A DNA stretch of 38,918 nucleotides from Candidatus Aldehydirespirator catecholifindens (GCA_028283245.1 JAPYNU010000047.1:1-38918), one strand, 5' to 3'; positions 6,913-16,457 are shown, numbered from the stretch's first letter. Translations and numbers: made by a program. Notes: generated from the letters alone by a model not told the origin.

Positions 6913-7535
6913 TTGTCGGAAACGTCCCGGCTCAGGCCGGTGATCCAAGCCTGCATAGCGGCTTGCACATGGGCTGACACTTGCTCTTCGCTGCCACTGG
7001 CATCAACCACCAGCCAGCGATCTGGGTCAGCGTCTGCCATAGCCAGATAGCCGTTGCGAACCCGTTCAAGAAAGTCGCTGCCGCCAGCCTCAAAACGATC
7101 TGGATTCGGGCCTTGTCTCCCTAACGCTAACTCCACCGGCAAATCCAGCAGAAGGTTCAGGTCCGGCTCGATAGCGCCGGTAGCGAAACGCATCATCATC
7201 TCTAGTTCGTGCAGATCAAGTCCGCGTCCATAGCCCTGATAAGCGAGCGTCGAAGCCGTGAAACGATCCGACACCACATCTTGGCCAGCGGTCAGCGCAG
7301 GGCCGACGATCTCAGCTACGTGCTGAGCTTTGTCGGCGATGATCAACAAAGCCTCGCTGCGGTCACTGAGCGTCTCATTGGCGGGATCAAGCAGCAGCTT
7401 CCTGATGATCTGGCCGATCTCAGTAGCACCGAACTGAAAAGTATGCATAGCACCTAGTGAGTCGGCTAGAAGCCTCGCCTGAGTTGATTTCCCGGAGCCG
7501 TCAATCCCTTCGACAGCGATCAAGCGCCCCATCAT
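6909..7535 (-). CDS. tmk: Thymidylate kinase
   Basis: A 208-residue dTMP kinase (dTMP + ATP to dTDP + ADP). It has the P-loop GIDGSGKST at residues 10-18, the DRFTAS motif (DRx..S) with LAYQGYGRGL, and the NPDRFE lid region. The first ATG (7535) overlaps the stop of the upstream MFS gene, and its own stop overlaps the holB start (ATGA), so it is translationally linked to both. Oddity: the REPGGT motif that supplies a P-loop-partner Arg and phosphate-binding residues is replaced by FQFGATEIG. The rest of the fold is intact, so this is probably a lineage variant rather than a dead enzyme. Confidence 0.93.
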   Translation of the reverse strand: MMGRLIAVEGIDGSGKSTQARLLADSLGAMHTFQFGATEIGQIIRKLLLDPANETLSDRSEALLIIADKAQHVAEIVGPALTAGQDVVSDRFTASTLAYQGYGRGLDLHELEMMMRFATGAIEPDLNLLLDLPVELALGRQGPNPDRFEAGGSDFLERVRNGYLAMADADPDRWLVVDASGSEEQVSAHVQAAMQAWITGLSRDVSDK

Positions 7536-9295
7536 CGCTCGTTGTCTTCCAGTGTTGCCTCAGCCGAAACACCGAAGCGCTGCACATCATCATCATCAGC
7601 AGCACCGCCAACGCCAGCAACCACTTCACCGGCATCATCGGGATCCACAGAATCGGTGCCAGCGGCAGCATCGCCAGCGTCACCGTCTTCAGCGTCAGCA
7701 GTCTCATTGCTGAGTGTGAAGGATCGTAGACTCCAGCTGGCTAACACTCCAGCAATCACGATGATCAATCCTGCCAGCCACATCGTCAGACGCACCCCCG
7801 GCAGCTCGACACGGACACCCAGCACCGAAACAAAGCCATCCCACCAGCGTTCCGACAAGCCGTCCAACAGATCGGCTAGCACCCCGCCGATAGCCAGCGC
7901 CACCAGCACACACAACCGCACCAGCACAAGCAAAGCCGAGAACACCCGCCCGCGGATCTCGTTGTCGACGTTTTCGTGCAGCAGCGTGAACCCGAGCACA
8001 TATGAAGGTCCCGCCAAGGCACCCAGCAGCACCACCAGCGGGATCATCAACGACAGCCGGTCCACCGATGCAGCTGCCAGCAGCACCACACCGGCACCCA
8101 CCAGAGCCGTAATGAACCCTCCAGCTCGGTTGATGCGATTCTGCAGCAGCGAAGCTGACACAACTCCGGCAGCCATGCCCGAACCAAGCGAGAACATCAC
8201 AATGTGAAAGTCGGCTTCACGACCCACGATCACCTCATCAACGAATCGCGCACCCAACAAAAACACCATTCCCGCACCCATCACCGCGGTCGCTAAACCC
8301 ACATTCACGGAACGCACGATCGGGTTCTTGCCGACCAGTTGCCAACCTTCACGTAGCTCACGCACCGCGCCACCGAGATCAAGGCTGCCCCGCTGCGAAG
8401 CCCGACGCTGCCCGGCTGGACGGGTCGGAATAGCGATCCGCCAGATGATCGCTGCGGTGATCAAAAAAGAAAGCCCATCAACATAGAAGGCAAGGCCCTC
8501 CTCGTTAAGACGCAGGGTCGTTACCCAGCCCTCGTCGGATATGGCTTCAGCGGCTTTAGCTAAAAGCGCAGCCAGTCCCGCAGCCACCGGGAACATCCCG
8601 TAAGCAGCGGCCACGTTGAGCGAGTTGGCTGCCGTGAGCTTGCTGCGAGGCACCAGGTTGGGAACTGTCGCCTCCTTTGCTGGCTGCCACATCATGGTGA
8701 GCAACTCCAGCATGACACTAGCGATCACCAGCCCGACCAGAGTGTCGACGAACGGCAGCGACACCAGCACTGCGGCACGGCCCAAATCACAGACGATCAT
8801 TACCCGTTTGCGGTTGAGGCGATCAACGATCACCCCCACAGCGGTCGCCAAAAAGAAGCCTGGCGCTACTCGAGTAGCTAACACCAAAGCGATGGCGGTG
8901 CTTCTTGACCCTTCAGGGGCGAGCTGGTCAGCCAGAGCGATAGTAGCGAACAAGCCCAGCCAGTCGCCCACGGCAGACACCACCTGAGCGATCCAAAGCC
9001 TGAAGAACTGAGGTGTTCCAAAGATTCGTTCCAGACGGCCCGACGGGCGAACTGCATCGAGAGCCTCATCAAGTCGAGAAGCAGCAGAGCTACTCATATG
9101 TCCATCGTCGCTCATCTGTGCATCACTACCACTGCGCATATGCCCATCTTTGGCAGTCGCAGAGATTTGCGTCTTCTCGCTGCCCGCAACCTCGCTGCCC
9201 GCAACCTCGCTGCCCGCAACCTCGCTGCCCGCAATCTTGTCGCTGGCAATCTCGTCGTTCACATCCACGAGGTTAGGTCTGGCTTGCCGGTGCAA
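7532..9295 (-). CDS. MFS transporter with extended repeat-bearing N-terminus
   Basis: Up to 587 residues with about 12 hydrophobic segments. It has a typical MFS opening after a long hydrophilic N-terminus (FFRLWIAQVVSAVGDWLGLFATIALADQL), and the DRLNRKRVMIVCDLGRA stretch is the MFS motif A-like loop 2-3. This subfamily (MFS_3-like, related to enterobactin and macrolide exporters) is common next to tmk in actinobacteria, but the substrate is unknown. The first ~90 residues and the last ~70 (acidic, Asp/Ala/Gly-rich) are low complexity. The N-terminus carries four copies of a VAGSE repeat. The start is uncertain: TTG 9295 lacks a ribosome site, while an internal GTG (VNDEIAS) or the ATG at MSSSAAS are alternatives. 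It is 14 nt downstream of topA. Confidence 0.85.
   Translation of the reverse strand: MHRQARPNLVDVNDEIASDKIAGSEVAGSEVAGSEVAGSEKTQISATAKDGHMRSGSDAQMSDDGHMSSSAASRLDEALDAVRPSGRLERIFGTPQFFRLWIAQVVSAVGDWLGLFATIALADQLAPEGSRSTAIALVLATRVAPGFFLATAVGVIVDRLNRKRVMIVCDLGRAAVLVSLPFVDTLVGLVIASVMLELLTMMWQPAKEATVPNLVPRSKLTAANSLNVAAAYGMFPVAAGLAALLAKAAEAISDEGWVTTLRLNEEGLAFYVDGLSFLITAAIIWRIAIPTRPAGQRRASQRGSLDLGGAVRELREGWQLVGKNPIVRSVNVGLATAVMGAGMVFLLGARFVDEVIVGREADFHIVMFSLGSGMAAGVVSASLLQNRINRAGGFITALVGAGVVLLAAASVDRLSLMIPLVVLLGALAGPSYVLGFTLLHENVDNEIRGRVFSALLVLVRLCVLVALAIGGVLADLLDGLSERWWDGFVSVLGVRVELPGVRLTMWLAGLIIVIAGVLASWSLRSFTLSNETADAEDGDAGDAAAGTDSVDPDDAGEVVAGVGGAADDDDVQRFGVSAEATLEDNER
9176..9235 (-). repeat. 15-bp tandem repeat, four units
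   Basis: Four near-identical copies of CTCGCTGCCCGCAAC (plus-strand reading) are followed by a diverged fifth. They encode VAGSE repeats in the MFS N-terminus; only the last unit carries a substitution. Confidence 0.92.
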
Positions 9296-9309
9296 GCCAA
9301 TAGCACCGA

Positions 9310-12003
9310 TCAGCTGGACTTGCGAGCTGTTTTGCGGCGTGTTGGACGCTTCTTGGCAGGGCCTTTGGCACGGCGCTCAGCCAACAGCTCGCTGGCTCGC
9401 TCAATAGTGATGCCCTCAACCGTGTCGCCTGTGCGCAACGAGGCGTTGGTCTCACCATCGGTGACATAGTGTCCGTAGCGTCCGTCTTTCACCACAACGG
9501 TTCGGTCGGTAGCAGGGTCAGTACCCAACTCACGCAAAGGCGCAGCGGCAGCGGCACGGCCCCGAGTTTTGGGTTGAGCTAGCAGTTCTAGGCACTCTTC
9601 GACAGTGACAGTAAAAAGCTGCTCCTCACTTGACAGGCTGCGAGTGTCGGAACCTTTGCGCACGAAAGGCCCGTAGCGTCCGTTCTGGACTGTGATCTCT
9701 GCTCCGTCGGTGTCGTGACCGACACAGCGCGGTAACGAAAGCAACTGCAGCGCCTGCTCTAGGGTGACCGCGTCAAGCGACATAGACGCAAACAGCGAAG
9801 CGTATTTGGGCTTGGTGGATGTCTCATCAGTGGACCCGAGCTGCACATAAGGCCCGTAGCGTCCAGTTTTGGCCGTGACCGTCAGCCCGGTGGCCGGGTC
9901 TTTGCCGAGTTCTCGACCTTCACGACCCCCAGCGGCGAGCAACTCTAAAGCCCGCTCCACTGTCAGCTCATCAGGAGCAACATCTTCAGGCACCGAAGCA
10001 ATATCTTCGCCTCGCTGCACCAGCGGGCCATACTTTCCGACACGAGCCTCCACAGCCACACCGTCACTGTCGACCCCAAGCGGTATTGAGTTCACCAAGC
10101 GAGCATCAATATCGGGAAGCCGGTCAGTGACTTTGGCTTTCAGTCCTGGGTCGCCGCCCTCATCGTTGTCGCCGAAATAGAACTTCTTGAGCCACGGGAT
10201 CTGCTCGGCTTCCCCAGCGGCGATGCGGTCGAGTTGATCCTCCATTTCGGCGGTGAAGGCATAATCGACCAGCTTCGGGAAGTGGCGCTCAAGAAGATTC
10301 ACCACCGAAAACGCCGTAAACGACGGAACCAGCGCCGAGCCTTTCTTCCATACGTATCCCCGATCAACGATGGTTCCCATGATCGACGCGTAAGTGGATG
10401 GCCGTCCGACCCCCAGTTCCTCAAGGCGACGCACCAGCGACGCTTCGGTGTAGCGCGCCGGGGGTTTGGTGTCGCTGCCGTTAGGTTCAAGGCTCCGACA
10501 GTCGACTGCGTCTTGAGTCTGCAAAGGTGGCAGATGCCGTTCGGCGGCGTCTTCTGAGGCATCACCCGCGTCGCGGCCTTCGGTGTAGACCTGACGGTAG
10601 CCGAGATGTTTGATCACAGTACCCGACGCTGAGAACTCTGCTTCGCTTCCTGTGCTGCTGGTAGCGCCGAGGCGCAGTTGCACCGTCTCACCGGTGCAGT
10701 CGGTCATCTGGCTTGCCAGAGTGCGCTGCCAAACCAGCTCATACAGTTGCGCTTCAGCTGAAGAAAGCTGTTGAGCCAAGACGGCGGGGTCGGTGAACTT
10801 GTCGCCGGAAGGGCGGATGGCTTCATGGGCTTCTTGAGCGTTCTTGACTCGACTGGCGTAAACCCGAGGCTGCGAAGGCAAGACATCCGTGCCGAAACGG
10901 TCGGTTATCTCGCTGCGCGCGGCTGCAACTGCTGCCGATGACAGCGAGGTGCTGTCGGTGCGCATGTAAGTGATGTGGCCCTTTTCATACAGCGACTGGG
11001 CGGTGCGCATAGCCGCAGCAGAGGTCATGTTCAGCTTGCGGGCTGCTTCCTGCTGCAAAGTCGACGTGATGAAAGGTGCCGCAGGCCGGCGACGATAAGG
11101 CTTGGAGGTTCGATTCAGCACCCTGAAGTCAGCGGCTTGCAGACCTTGAGCCAGAGAACGCGCTGCGGGCTCGGTGAGCAGCACGGCCTCATCACGGGTG
11201 AGTTGACCGTCTGAGCCGAAATCACGCGAAGTGGCGACACGAGAACCGTCGACTGTGACGAGACTGGCTTTGAACTCACCGCCAGCGCCACTACCGCCAC
11301 CATCTGCGCCGCCGCCACCATCTGCGCCGCCGTCTCCACCAGCACCACTGTCAACACTGCCTTCTGCTGGCGCAAACTGTCCGACGATGCTCCAATAGTT
11401 AGCGCTCACGAAATCCATACGTTCACGTTCGCGTTCCACCACGATGCGAACCGCAACGCTTTGCACTCGCCCCGCCGACAGCTGCGGCATAACCTTCTTC
11501 CACAGCACCGGCGAAACCTCATAGCCATAGAGCCGGTCAAGCATCCGTCTGGTCTCTTGAGCATCCACTAAGCGACGATCCAGATCACGCGGCGAGTAGA
11601 GAGCCGCCTCGATCGCGGATTTGGTGATCTCGTGAAACACCATGCGCTTCACCGGCACACGAGGATTGAGCACCTCAAGAAGATGCCAAGCGATGGCTTC
11701 ACCTTCGCGGTCTTCGTCGGTAGCCAGATAAAGCTCATCAGCGTTGGCCAGCAAATCTTTTAGCTTCTTGACCTGCTTCTTTTTGTCGGTGCTGACCACA
11801 TAGTGCGGCTTGAAGTCGTTCTCAACATCAATCCCTAGTCGGGCCCAGGGCTCATCCTTGAGGTTCTTCGGCACCTCAGCGGCACTGCGCGGTAGATCAC
11901 GGATATGCCCTATGGACGACTCCACCACGTATCCAGAACCCAGATACTTGGAGATCGTCTTGGCCTTGGCTGGCGACTCAACGATTACTAGGGAGTTGGC
12001 CAT
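9310..12003 (-). CDS. topA: DNA topoisomerase I (type IA)
   Basis: An 897-residue type IA topoisomerase that relaxes negative supercoils. The TOPRIM domain has LVIVESPAKAKTI (Glu9) and ATDEDREGEA (Asp96, Asp98, Glu100). The catalytic Tyr346 is in HITYMRTDST. SAGRVQSVAVR and RPSTYASIMGTI are the usual core signatures. Instead of zinc fingers the C-terminus has actinobacterial-type repeats (GRYGPYVQLG, GRYGPFVRKG, GRYGHYVTDG) and ends in a Lys/Arg-rich tail (AKKRPTRRKTARKSS), which is known to help processivity in this phylum. A Gly/Ala/Asp-rich insertion at ~217-242 sits inside the core and is atypical. The start is ATG 12003. It is followed closely by the MFS, tmk and holB genes and preceded by a repeat-rich regulatory region. 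Confidence 0.97.
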   Translation of the reverse strand: MANSLVIVESPAKAKTISKYLGSGYVVESSIGHIRDLPRSAAEVPKNLKDEPWARLGIDVENDFKPHYVVSTDKKKQVKKLKDLLANADELYLATDEDREGEAIAWHLLEVLNPRVPVKRMVFHEITKSAIEAALYSPRDLDRRLVDAQETRRMLDRLYGYEVSPVLWKKVMPQLSAGRVQSVAVRIVVERERERMDFVSANYWSIVGQFAPAEGSVDSGAGGDGGADGGGGADGGGSGAGGEFKASLVTVDGSRVATSRDFGSDGQLTRDEAVLLTEPAARSLAQGLQAADFRVLNRTSKPYRRRPAAPFITSTLQQEAARKLNMTSAAAMRTAQSLYEKGHITYMRTDSTSLSSAAVAAARSEITDRFGTDVLPSQPRVYASRVKNAQEAHEAIRPSGDKFTDPAVLAQQLSSAEAQLYELVWQRTLASQMTDCTGETVQLRLGATSSTGSEAEFSASGTVIKHLGYRQVYTEGRDAGDASEDAAERHLPPLQTQDAVDCRSLEPNGSDTKPPARYTEASLVRRLEELGVGRPSTYASIMGTIVDRGYVWKKGSALVPSFTAFSVVNLLERHFPKLVDYAFTAEMEDQLDRIAAGEAEQIPWLKKFYFGDNDEGGDPGLKAKVTDRLPDIDARLVNSIPLGVDSDGVAVEARVGKYGPLVQRGEDIASVPEDVAPDELTVERALELLAAGGREGRELGKDPATGLTVTAKTGRYGPYVQLGSTDETSTKPKYASLFASMSLDAVTLEQALQLLSLPRCVGHDTDGAEITVQNGRYGPFVRKGSDTRSLSSEEQLFTVTVEECLELLAQPKTRGRAAAAAPLRELGTDPATDRTVVVKDGRYGHYVTDGETNASLRTGDTVEGITIERASELLAERRAKGPAKKRPTRRKTARKSS

Positions 12004-12024
12004 GAATATTGCACCGATCCAACA

Positions 12025-12074
12025 GACAGATCTCTGTCAACGAGATTCCTACTGACTTTGATTCCTAATGACTT
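12025..12074 (-). promoter_or_regulatory. Upstream region of topA: palindrome plus tandem direct repeat
   Basis: A 14-bp inverted repeat GACAGA-TC-TCTGTC lies at 12025-12038. Next to it are two 15-16 bp direct repeats (GATTCCTACTGACTT 12044-12058 and GATTCCTAATGACTT 12060-12074). TTGACA-like boxes occur on the minus strand at the edge of each element, but no well-spaced -10 was found. The layout suggests an operator or a duplicated promoter controlling topA. Confidence 0.45.
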
Positions 12075-12089
12075 CAAGTGTCAAACAAT

Positions 12090-13496
12090 TCAGTTGTCGA
12101 GCGGGTTGCCTCTCAGATCACTCTGAGAAGGCAGCGCGCTCTTAGATGTGCGGAGGATAACGGCACCAGCAACAGCCGCAATCGTTGAAGCAATCAAGAT
12201 GCCGATCTTGGCTTCGTCGGCGATCTCACTTGACTCGAAAGCCAGGTTAGTGATGAAAAGCGACACAGTAAAGCCAATACCAGCAACCGCGCCTATGCCC
12301 ACGATCTTGGGCCATGTCGCACCGTTGGGAAGCTCACAAAAACCGAGACGCACCGCAAGCCATGTGAACAACACGACACCAGTCAATTTGCCGATCACCA
12401 AGCCCAGCACTATGCCGATCGTGGTAGACGAGCGAAAAGCGTCGTCCAAAGCATCGGTGGACAACTCCACTCCAGCGTTAGCCAACGCGAATACGGGAAT
12501 GATCAACAAACTGGTCCAGGGACGCAGCACATCACTGATCCGGTCAACAACCGACACTCGTTCACGCACCTCAAACAACGCTCTTCGAGCTGTCGCCACG
12601 CTCAACGATCCTTCCGAGAGGAACCCTTGCAGCAGCGGATTGAACCGAGTTCGTGACATCAGCGGACGCGCTGGCGCGAACATGCCCATAACTACCCCTG
12701 CGATAGTGGCGTGAATCCCCGACTTGAACAACGCCAGCCAGAAAGCCACCCCCACCACCAGATAAACCGGCGTATACCAAAACCGAGCTAGACGCATCAT
12801 TATCAGCAATGCCACTATTGCGCCAGCCCCAGCAAGCCACCACAACGAAATATCGCTGGTATAGAAGATGGCGATCACTGCAATCGATCCAATGTCATCA
12901 ACGATCGCCAGAGTCAGCAGAAACACTTTAAGCGAACCAGGAACATGGCGACCTAAAAGCGCTACCACGCCCACTGCAAAAGCAATGTCGGTAGCCATCG
13001 GGATGCCCCAGCCGTCGGCACCTTCGCCGCCAGCATTGATGACGGCGTATATCACCGCAGGCACAACCATGCCTCCGACAGCAGCCACCGCTGGCAACGC
13101 CGCAGCAGCAGGTTTGCGTAGTTCGCCGACCACCAGTTCACGCTTGATCTCAAGTCCTACCACAAAGAAGAACACCACCATCAAGGCGTCGTTGATCCAG
13201 TCCTCAAGTTGCTCATCAAGCACCAGCAAGCTGCCAAACTCAATGCGCGTGTGGCTTTCTAGTAGTTCATGGTAGGAGTCCCGCCATGGCGAGTTGGCCC
13301 AAATAAGCGCCACTGCTGTGGCTGCCAGCAGAACGATCCCTCCACCTACCGGAACCTGCGAGAAGCGCAGCATCGGTCTGCCGATGCGGCGAGCCAAGCG
13401 GCGGTCGCTGCCAATCCAGGTCAACGGCGACGGCTGCAGCGATGACGTAAGGTTCGTCTCGTCAGAAGCTGTTTCAGAAGCTTTTGGGGAATCCAT
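12090..13496 (-). CDS. nhaA: Na+/H+ antiporter NhaA
   Basis: A 468-residue membrane protein of the NhaA family, which exchanges cytoplasmic Na+ for external H+. The ion-binding pair is in LAIVDDIGSIAVIAIFY (the D163-D164 equivalent). MATDIAFAVGVVALLG and VVFFFVVGLEIKREL are further family hallmarks. A ~45-residue hydrophilic N-terminus precedes the first membrane helix. It starts at ATG 13496 with no good ribosome site, so the mRNA may be leaderless. It reads divergently from the Mrp operon, 139 nt apart, so both sodium exporters may share a control region. Confidence 0.95.
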   Translation of the reverse strand: MDSPKASETASDETNLTSSLQPSPLTWIGSDRRLARRIGRPMLRFSQVPVGGGIVLLAATAVALIWANSPWRDSYHELLESHTRIEFGSLLVLDEQLEDWINDALMVVFFFVVGLEIKRELVVGELRKPAAAALPAVAAVGGMVVPAVIYAVINAGGEGADGWGIPMATDIAFAVGVVALLGRHVPGSLKVFLLTLAIVDDIGSIAVIAIFYTSDISLWWLAGAGAIVALLIMMRLARFWYTPVYLVVGVAFWLALFKSGIHATIAGVVMGMFAPARPLMSRTRFNPLLQGFLSEGSLSVATARRALFEVRERVSVVDRISDVLRPWTSLLIIPVFALANAGVELSTDALDDAFRSSTTIGIVLGLVIGKLTGVVLFTWLAVRLGFCELPNGATWPKIVGIGAVAGIGFTVSLFITNLAFESSEIADEAKIGILIASTIAAVAGAVILRTSKSALPSQSDLRGNPLDN

Positions 13497-13635
13497 ATAG
13501 AGCCGTCATACGGTAGGCGGTCAATGTCGCTGCCCACACTCACCCATCTGCGCCAGAGTTCCTAGAATGTGATTTGCTGATGGCCCACCGTGACCAAACT
13601 GCTGAATATTTGATCCCCGAGATCGCTATCGGGAC
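13497..13635. promoter_or_regulatory. Divergent nhaA / mrpA control region
   Basis: 139 nt between two divergent antiporter start codons, so it must hold both promoters. I could not assign convincing -35/-10 pairs. An inverted repeat CCCGA (13616-13620) / TCGGG (13629-13633) sits 2 nt before the mrpA ATG and could mask initiation. Confidence 0.4.
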
Positions 13636-15984
13636 ATGATTGCCACCTTGCTGCTTCTGCACGTCGTGGTGTGCGCGACGCTGGCTATCGCTGGGAGGCG
13701 CTGGGGGCGGCTCAGTCTGCTGATTGCGGCTGTGCCTCCCGCTGCCGCAACGATTTGGGCTGTCAGCAGGCTGGGCAGCGACGAACCAGCGCACGCGCAT
13801 CTGGCGTGGGTCGACACCCTTGATGTGGCGATGACGTTTCATGTGGATGACTTCGTGGAGATCATGACCCTGATCGTCTCGGGGATCGGGGTGGGCGTGT
13901 TCGTCTACGCCTACGGCTATTTCAACGACAAAGACACCTCGGTGGGCCGTTTCGCTGCAACACTGCTGGCTTTTTCTACTGCGATGCTGGGGTTGGTCTG
14001 GTCGGATTCGGTTTGGTCACTGTTCGTGTTTTGGGAGTTGACTTCGGTGACCTCGTTTCTGCTGGTCGGCCACAAAAACACCAACCCAGAGGCATTGCTT
14101 TCGGCTCGACGCGCTTTGATGGTGACCGGTGGCGGTGGTCTTGCTTTACTGGCCGGACTGTTGCTGGTGAGCCAATCAGCAGGCGCAACGCTGCTCAGCG
14201 AGATCGGTCCGGCAGAGGGAACCTCGGTGACTGTGGGAGCAGTTCTGGTGATGGTGGCCGCCGCAACCAAATCGGCTCAAGTGCCTTTCCATGCCTGGCT
14301 TCCAGGGGCCATGGTGGCACCCACCCCGGTGAGCGCCTACCTGCATTCGGCGACAATGGTGAAAGCCGGAGTGGTGCTAGTAGCCGTGATGGGGCCTGCT
14401 TTTAGTGCTATAGGGGCTTGGAAAGCGCTGGGGCTGATCTTCGGCATTACTTCGGTGATTTGGGGCGCAGTGGGTGCCTTACGACAGCGCGATGCCAAGC
14501 TGATACTGGCTTGGGGAACGGTTTCGCAACTGGGCTTGTTGATCACCTTGTTCAGTGTCGGCAATCCCAAAGCCACTCTGGCCGCGGTGACTCTGCTGGT
14601 GTCGCACGCACTGTTCAAAGGTGCCTTGTTCTTGATCGTCGGCGAGGTTGATGTTCGTGCCGGGACTCGTGACATCGAACAGCTCGGAGGGCTGGCACGC
14701 ACCATGCCGGGCACCTTCGCGGCTGCGATGCTGGCGGGGCTGTCAATGGCGGGAGTTCCGCCTCTTTTGGGTTTCGTGGCCAAAGAAACCGCTATTGAGG
14801 CGGTTCTGGCTCTCAACGGTGCCGAAATGTGGCTGGTCGGAGCGGGCGTGATCGGCGGTTCGGTTCTGACCGTGGCTTACACGATGCGACTACTGATAGG
14901 AATGTTCGGATCTGGGCCGACGACACCGCTAGCCGCACAGCACGGCGCGTTGTCGGCACCGTCGCGGATTTTGGCTTTGGCTGGAGTGGTCGGCTATTTC
15001 GCTCTCGGGCCGCTGGAGGAACTAATCGCGCCTGCCGCGGAGCGTCTCGCTGCTGAAAGCGTCGGGAATTTGTACCGGTGGCCCGGGCTGACGCTCGGTT
15101 TGTGGATATCGGTGGCAGTTGTAGTGCTGGGTAGCATCGCAGGGCTGGTCGCTTGCAGGCTGCGTTTGAGTGTTCCGGCCGGGTGGGCAGCGGGCGTCAC
15201 CGATACTGCCGTTGATTTCACGTTGGTTTCGGGGCGCTGGCTTTGCGCTCGTCTTCAGCACGGTTCGCTGCCGGTTTATCTAGTGACCATGGCCACCACG
15301 CTGGCATTGGCAGCCATACCTTTCGTGATACATATCGGCTCTGGCTCTGACAGTTTCGATCATCTAATCTGGTGGCATAGCCCCTTGCAGGCTGTGATGG
15401 CTTTGGCTGTGGTGGCTTCAAGCCTGGCACTTGCCGCGGTCGCCACACGACTCGGCGCAGGCATAGCACTCGGAGCGGCCGGGCTGTCAGTGGCGGCGTT
15501 GTTCGTGATCCACGGCGCTGCTGACTTAGCGCTCACGCAACTGTTGGTGGAAGCGGCGATTGTGGTCGGATTCGTGCTCGCTTTCGGGCACCTGTCGCGT
15601 AGCTTCCCGCCGGTGGGCTTGCGCTGGCGGGCTGTGCGGATGGCTGTCGCTGGGCTCGGAGGGGCCGCTGTGGTGATCGGCCTGGTGGCTGCGTCGCATG
15701 AGCCGGTGGCTGTGCCGCCGCTTGATGAGATGGTGACCCAAGCAGCTGAAATCGGAGGCGGCAACAACGTCGTCAACGTGATCCTCACCGATATTCGAGC
15801 TCTTGACACTCTCGGTGAAGTATTCGTGCTGGCCATCGTTGCTCTCGGTGTTCTGGCTTTGGCCAGAACCTCACGCCAAGACGAGAAGAACCAGGCCGAA
15901 GACACGGCGCAGCCAACGGCACTTCAATCAACTACAGGGTCACCAGCGCTTGAGACGGCTGTGACTGAAAGTGGATCGCAATGA
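13636..15984 (+). CDS. mrpA: Mrp antiporter subunit A
   Basis: A 782-residue polytopic protein related to NuoL, the largest subunit of the Mrp (Mnh/Sha) cation/proton antiporter. VFWELTSVTSFLLVGH carries the conserved TM5 Glu. AATKSAQVPFHAWLPGAM and THSA-like SAYLHSATMVKAGV are proton-antiporter signatures, and the KETAIEA segment includes a conserved Lys. The C-terminal part, including NVVNVILTDIRALDTLGE, matches the MrpA-specific domain (MbhE / DUF4040 region) that NuoL lacks. It is the first gene of a seven-gene operon and overlaps mrpB by ATGA. The start is ATG 13636. Confidence 0.95.
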   Translation: MIATLLLLHVVVCATLAIAGRRWGRLSLLIAAVPPAAATIWAVSRLGSDEPAHAHLAWVDTLDVAMTFHVDDFVEIMTLIVSGIGVGVFVYAYGYFNDKDTSVGRFAATLLAFSTAMLGLVWSDSVWSLFVFWELTSVTSFLLVGHKNTNPEALLSARRALMVTGGGGLALLAGLLLVSQSAGATLLSEIGPAEGTSVTVGAVLVMVAAATKSAQVPFHAWLPGAMVAPTPVSAYLHSATMVKAGVVLVAVMGPAFSAIGAWKALGLIFGITSVIWGAVGALRQRDAKLILAWGTVSQLGLLITLFSVGNPKATLAAVTLLVSHALFKGALFLIVGEVDVRAGTRDIEQLGGLARTMPGTFAAAMLAGLSMAGVPPLLGFVAKETAIEAVLALNGAEMWLVGAGVIGGSVLTVAYTMRLLIGMFGSGPTTPLAAQHGALSAPSRILALAGVVGYFALGPLEELIAPAAERLAAESVGNLYRWPGLTLGLWISVAVVVLGSIAGLVACRLRLSVPAGWAAGVTDTAVDFTLVSGRWLCARLQHGSLPVYLVTMATTLALAAIPFVIHIGSGSDSFDHLIWWHSPLQAVMALAVVASSLALAAVATRLGAGIALGAAGLSVAALFVIHGAADLALTQLLVEAAIVVGFVLAFGHLSRSFPPVGLRWRAVRMAVAGLGGAAVVIGLVAASHEPVAVPPLDEMVTQAAEIGGGNNVVNVILTDIRALDTLGEVFVLAIVALGVLALARTSRQDEKNQAEDTAQPTALQSTTGSPALETAVTESGSQ

Positions 15985-16457
15985 CCGAATCGCTGTCACC
16001 GATCATCCGACTCGGCACCCAGGCCGCCGGGCCGTTCGCGATAATCGTCGGCTTTTATCTGCTGTTCGCCGGGCACAACAGCCCGGGCGGCGGTTTCGCT
16101 GCTGGCTTGGTGTTTGGCGCGGTGCTGGCTTTGCGCACCATCGCTGGTCTTCAACCTGCGGGTAACGGCCTGACGCTGTTAGCAGTGGGAGCGGTGATCT
16201 CAGCGAGTGTGGCCTTGATGCCTTTGGCTTGGGGCGATGTGCTTTTTGATCAGCAGGTGATCTCAACTGAACTGCCGCTGCTGGGCAAGATCAAAACCGG
16301 TTCGGCGCTGCTGTTTGACTTCGGCGTTACTGCAATAGTCGTCGGGACAGTGGTCGCAGTGCTTGAAGGTTTGGGTGTCGCCGAATTCGCAGTTACCAGC
16401 AACAGCAACACTGACAGCAGCAAAGGTGACACTGACTGCAGCGAGGCACAGCCGTGA
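15981..16457 (+). CDS. mrpB: Mrp antiporter subunit B
   Basis: A 158-residue protein with four membrane helices. FYLLFAGHNSPGGGFAAGLV is the MnhB signature. A short Ser/Thr/Asp-rich tail follows the last helix. It starts at the ATGA overlap with mrpA and ends in an overlap with the GTG start of mrpC (GTGA). In Mrp complexes B is a small structural subunit of the membrane antiporter. Confidence 0.94.
   Translation: MTESLSPIIRLGTQAAGPFAIIVGFYLLFAGHNSPGGGFAAGLVFGAVLALRTIAGLQPAGNGLTLLAVGAVISASVALMPLAWGDVLFDQQVISTELPLLGKIKTGSALLFDFGVTAIVVGTVVAVLEGLGVAEFAVTSNSNTDSSKGDTDCSEAQP

Noticed and set aside
5900..8207. Long open frames on the plus strand opposite holB and the MFS gene (for example 5900-6571 and 7542-8207)
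   Set aside because: Their products are Ser/Ala/Thr/Pro-rich with no domain and lie antisense to clear genes; they result from GC-rich codon structure of the true strand.
9176..9235. CRISPR-like array at the 15-bp repeats
   Set aside because: The repeats are contiguous, have no spacers and are in-frame coding repeats of the MFS protein.
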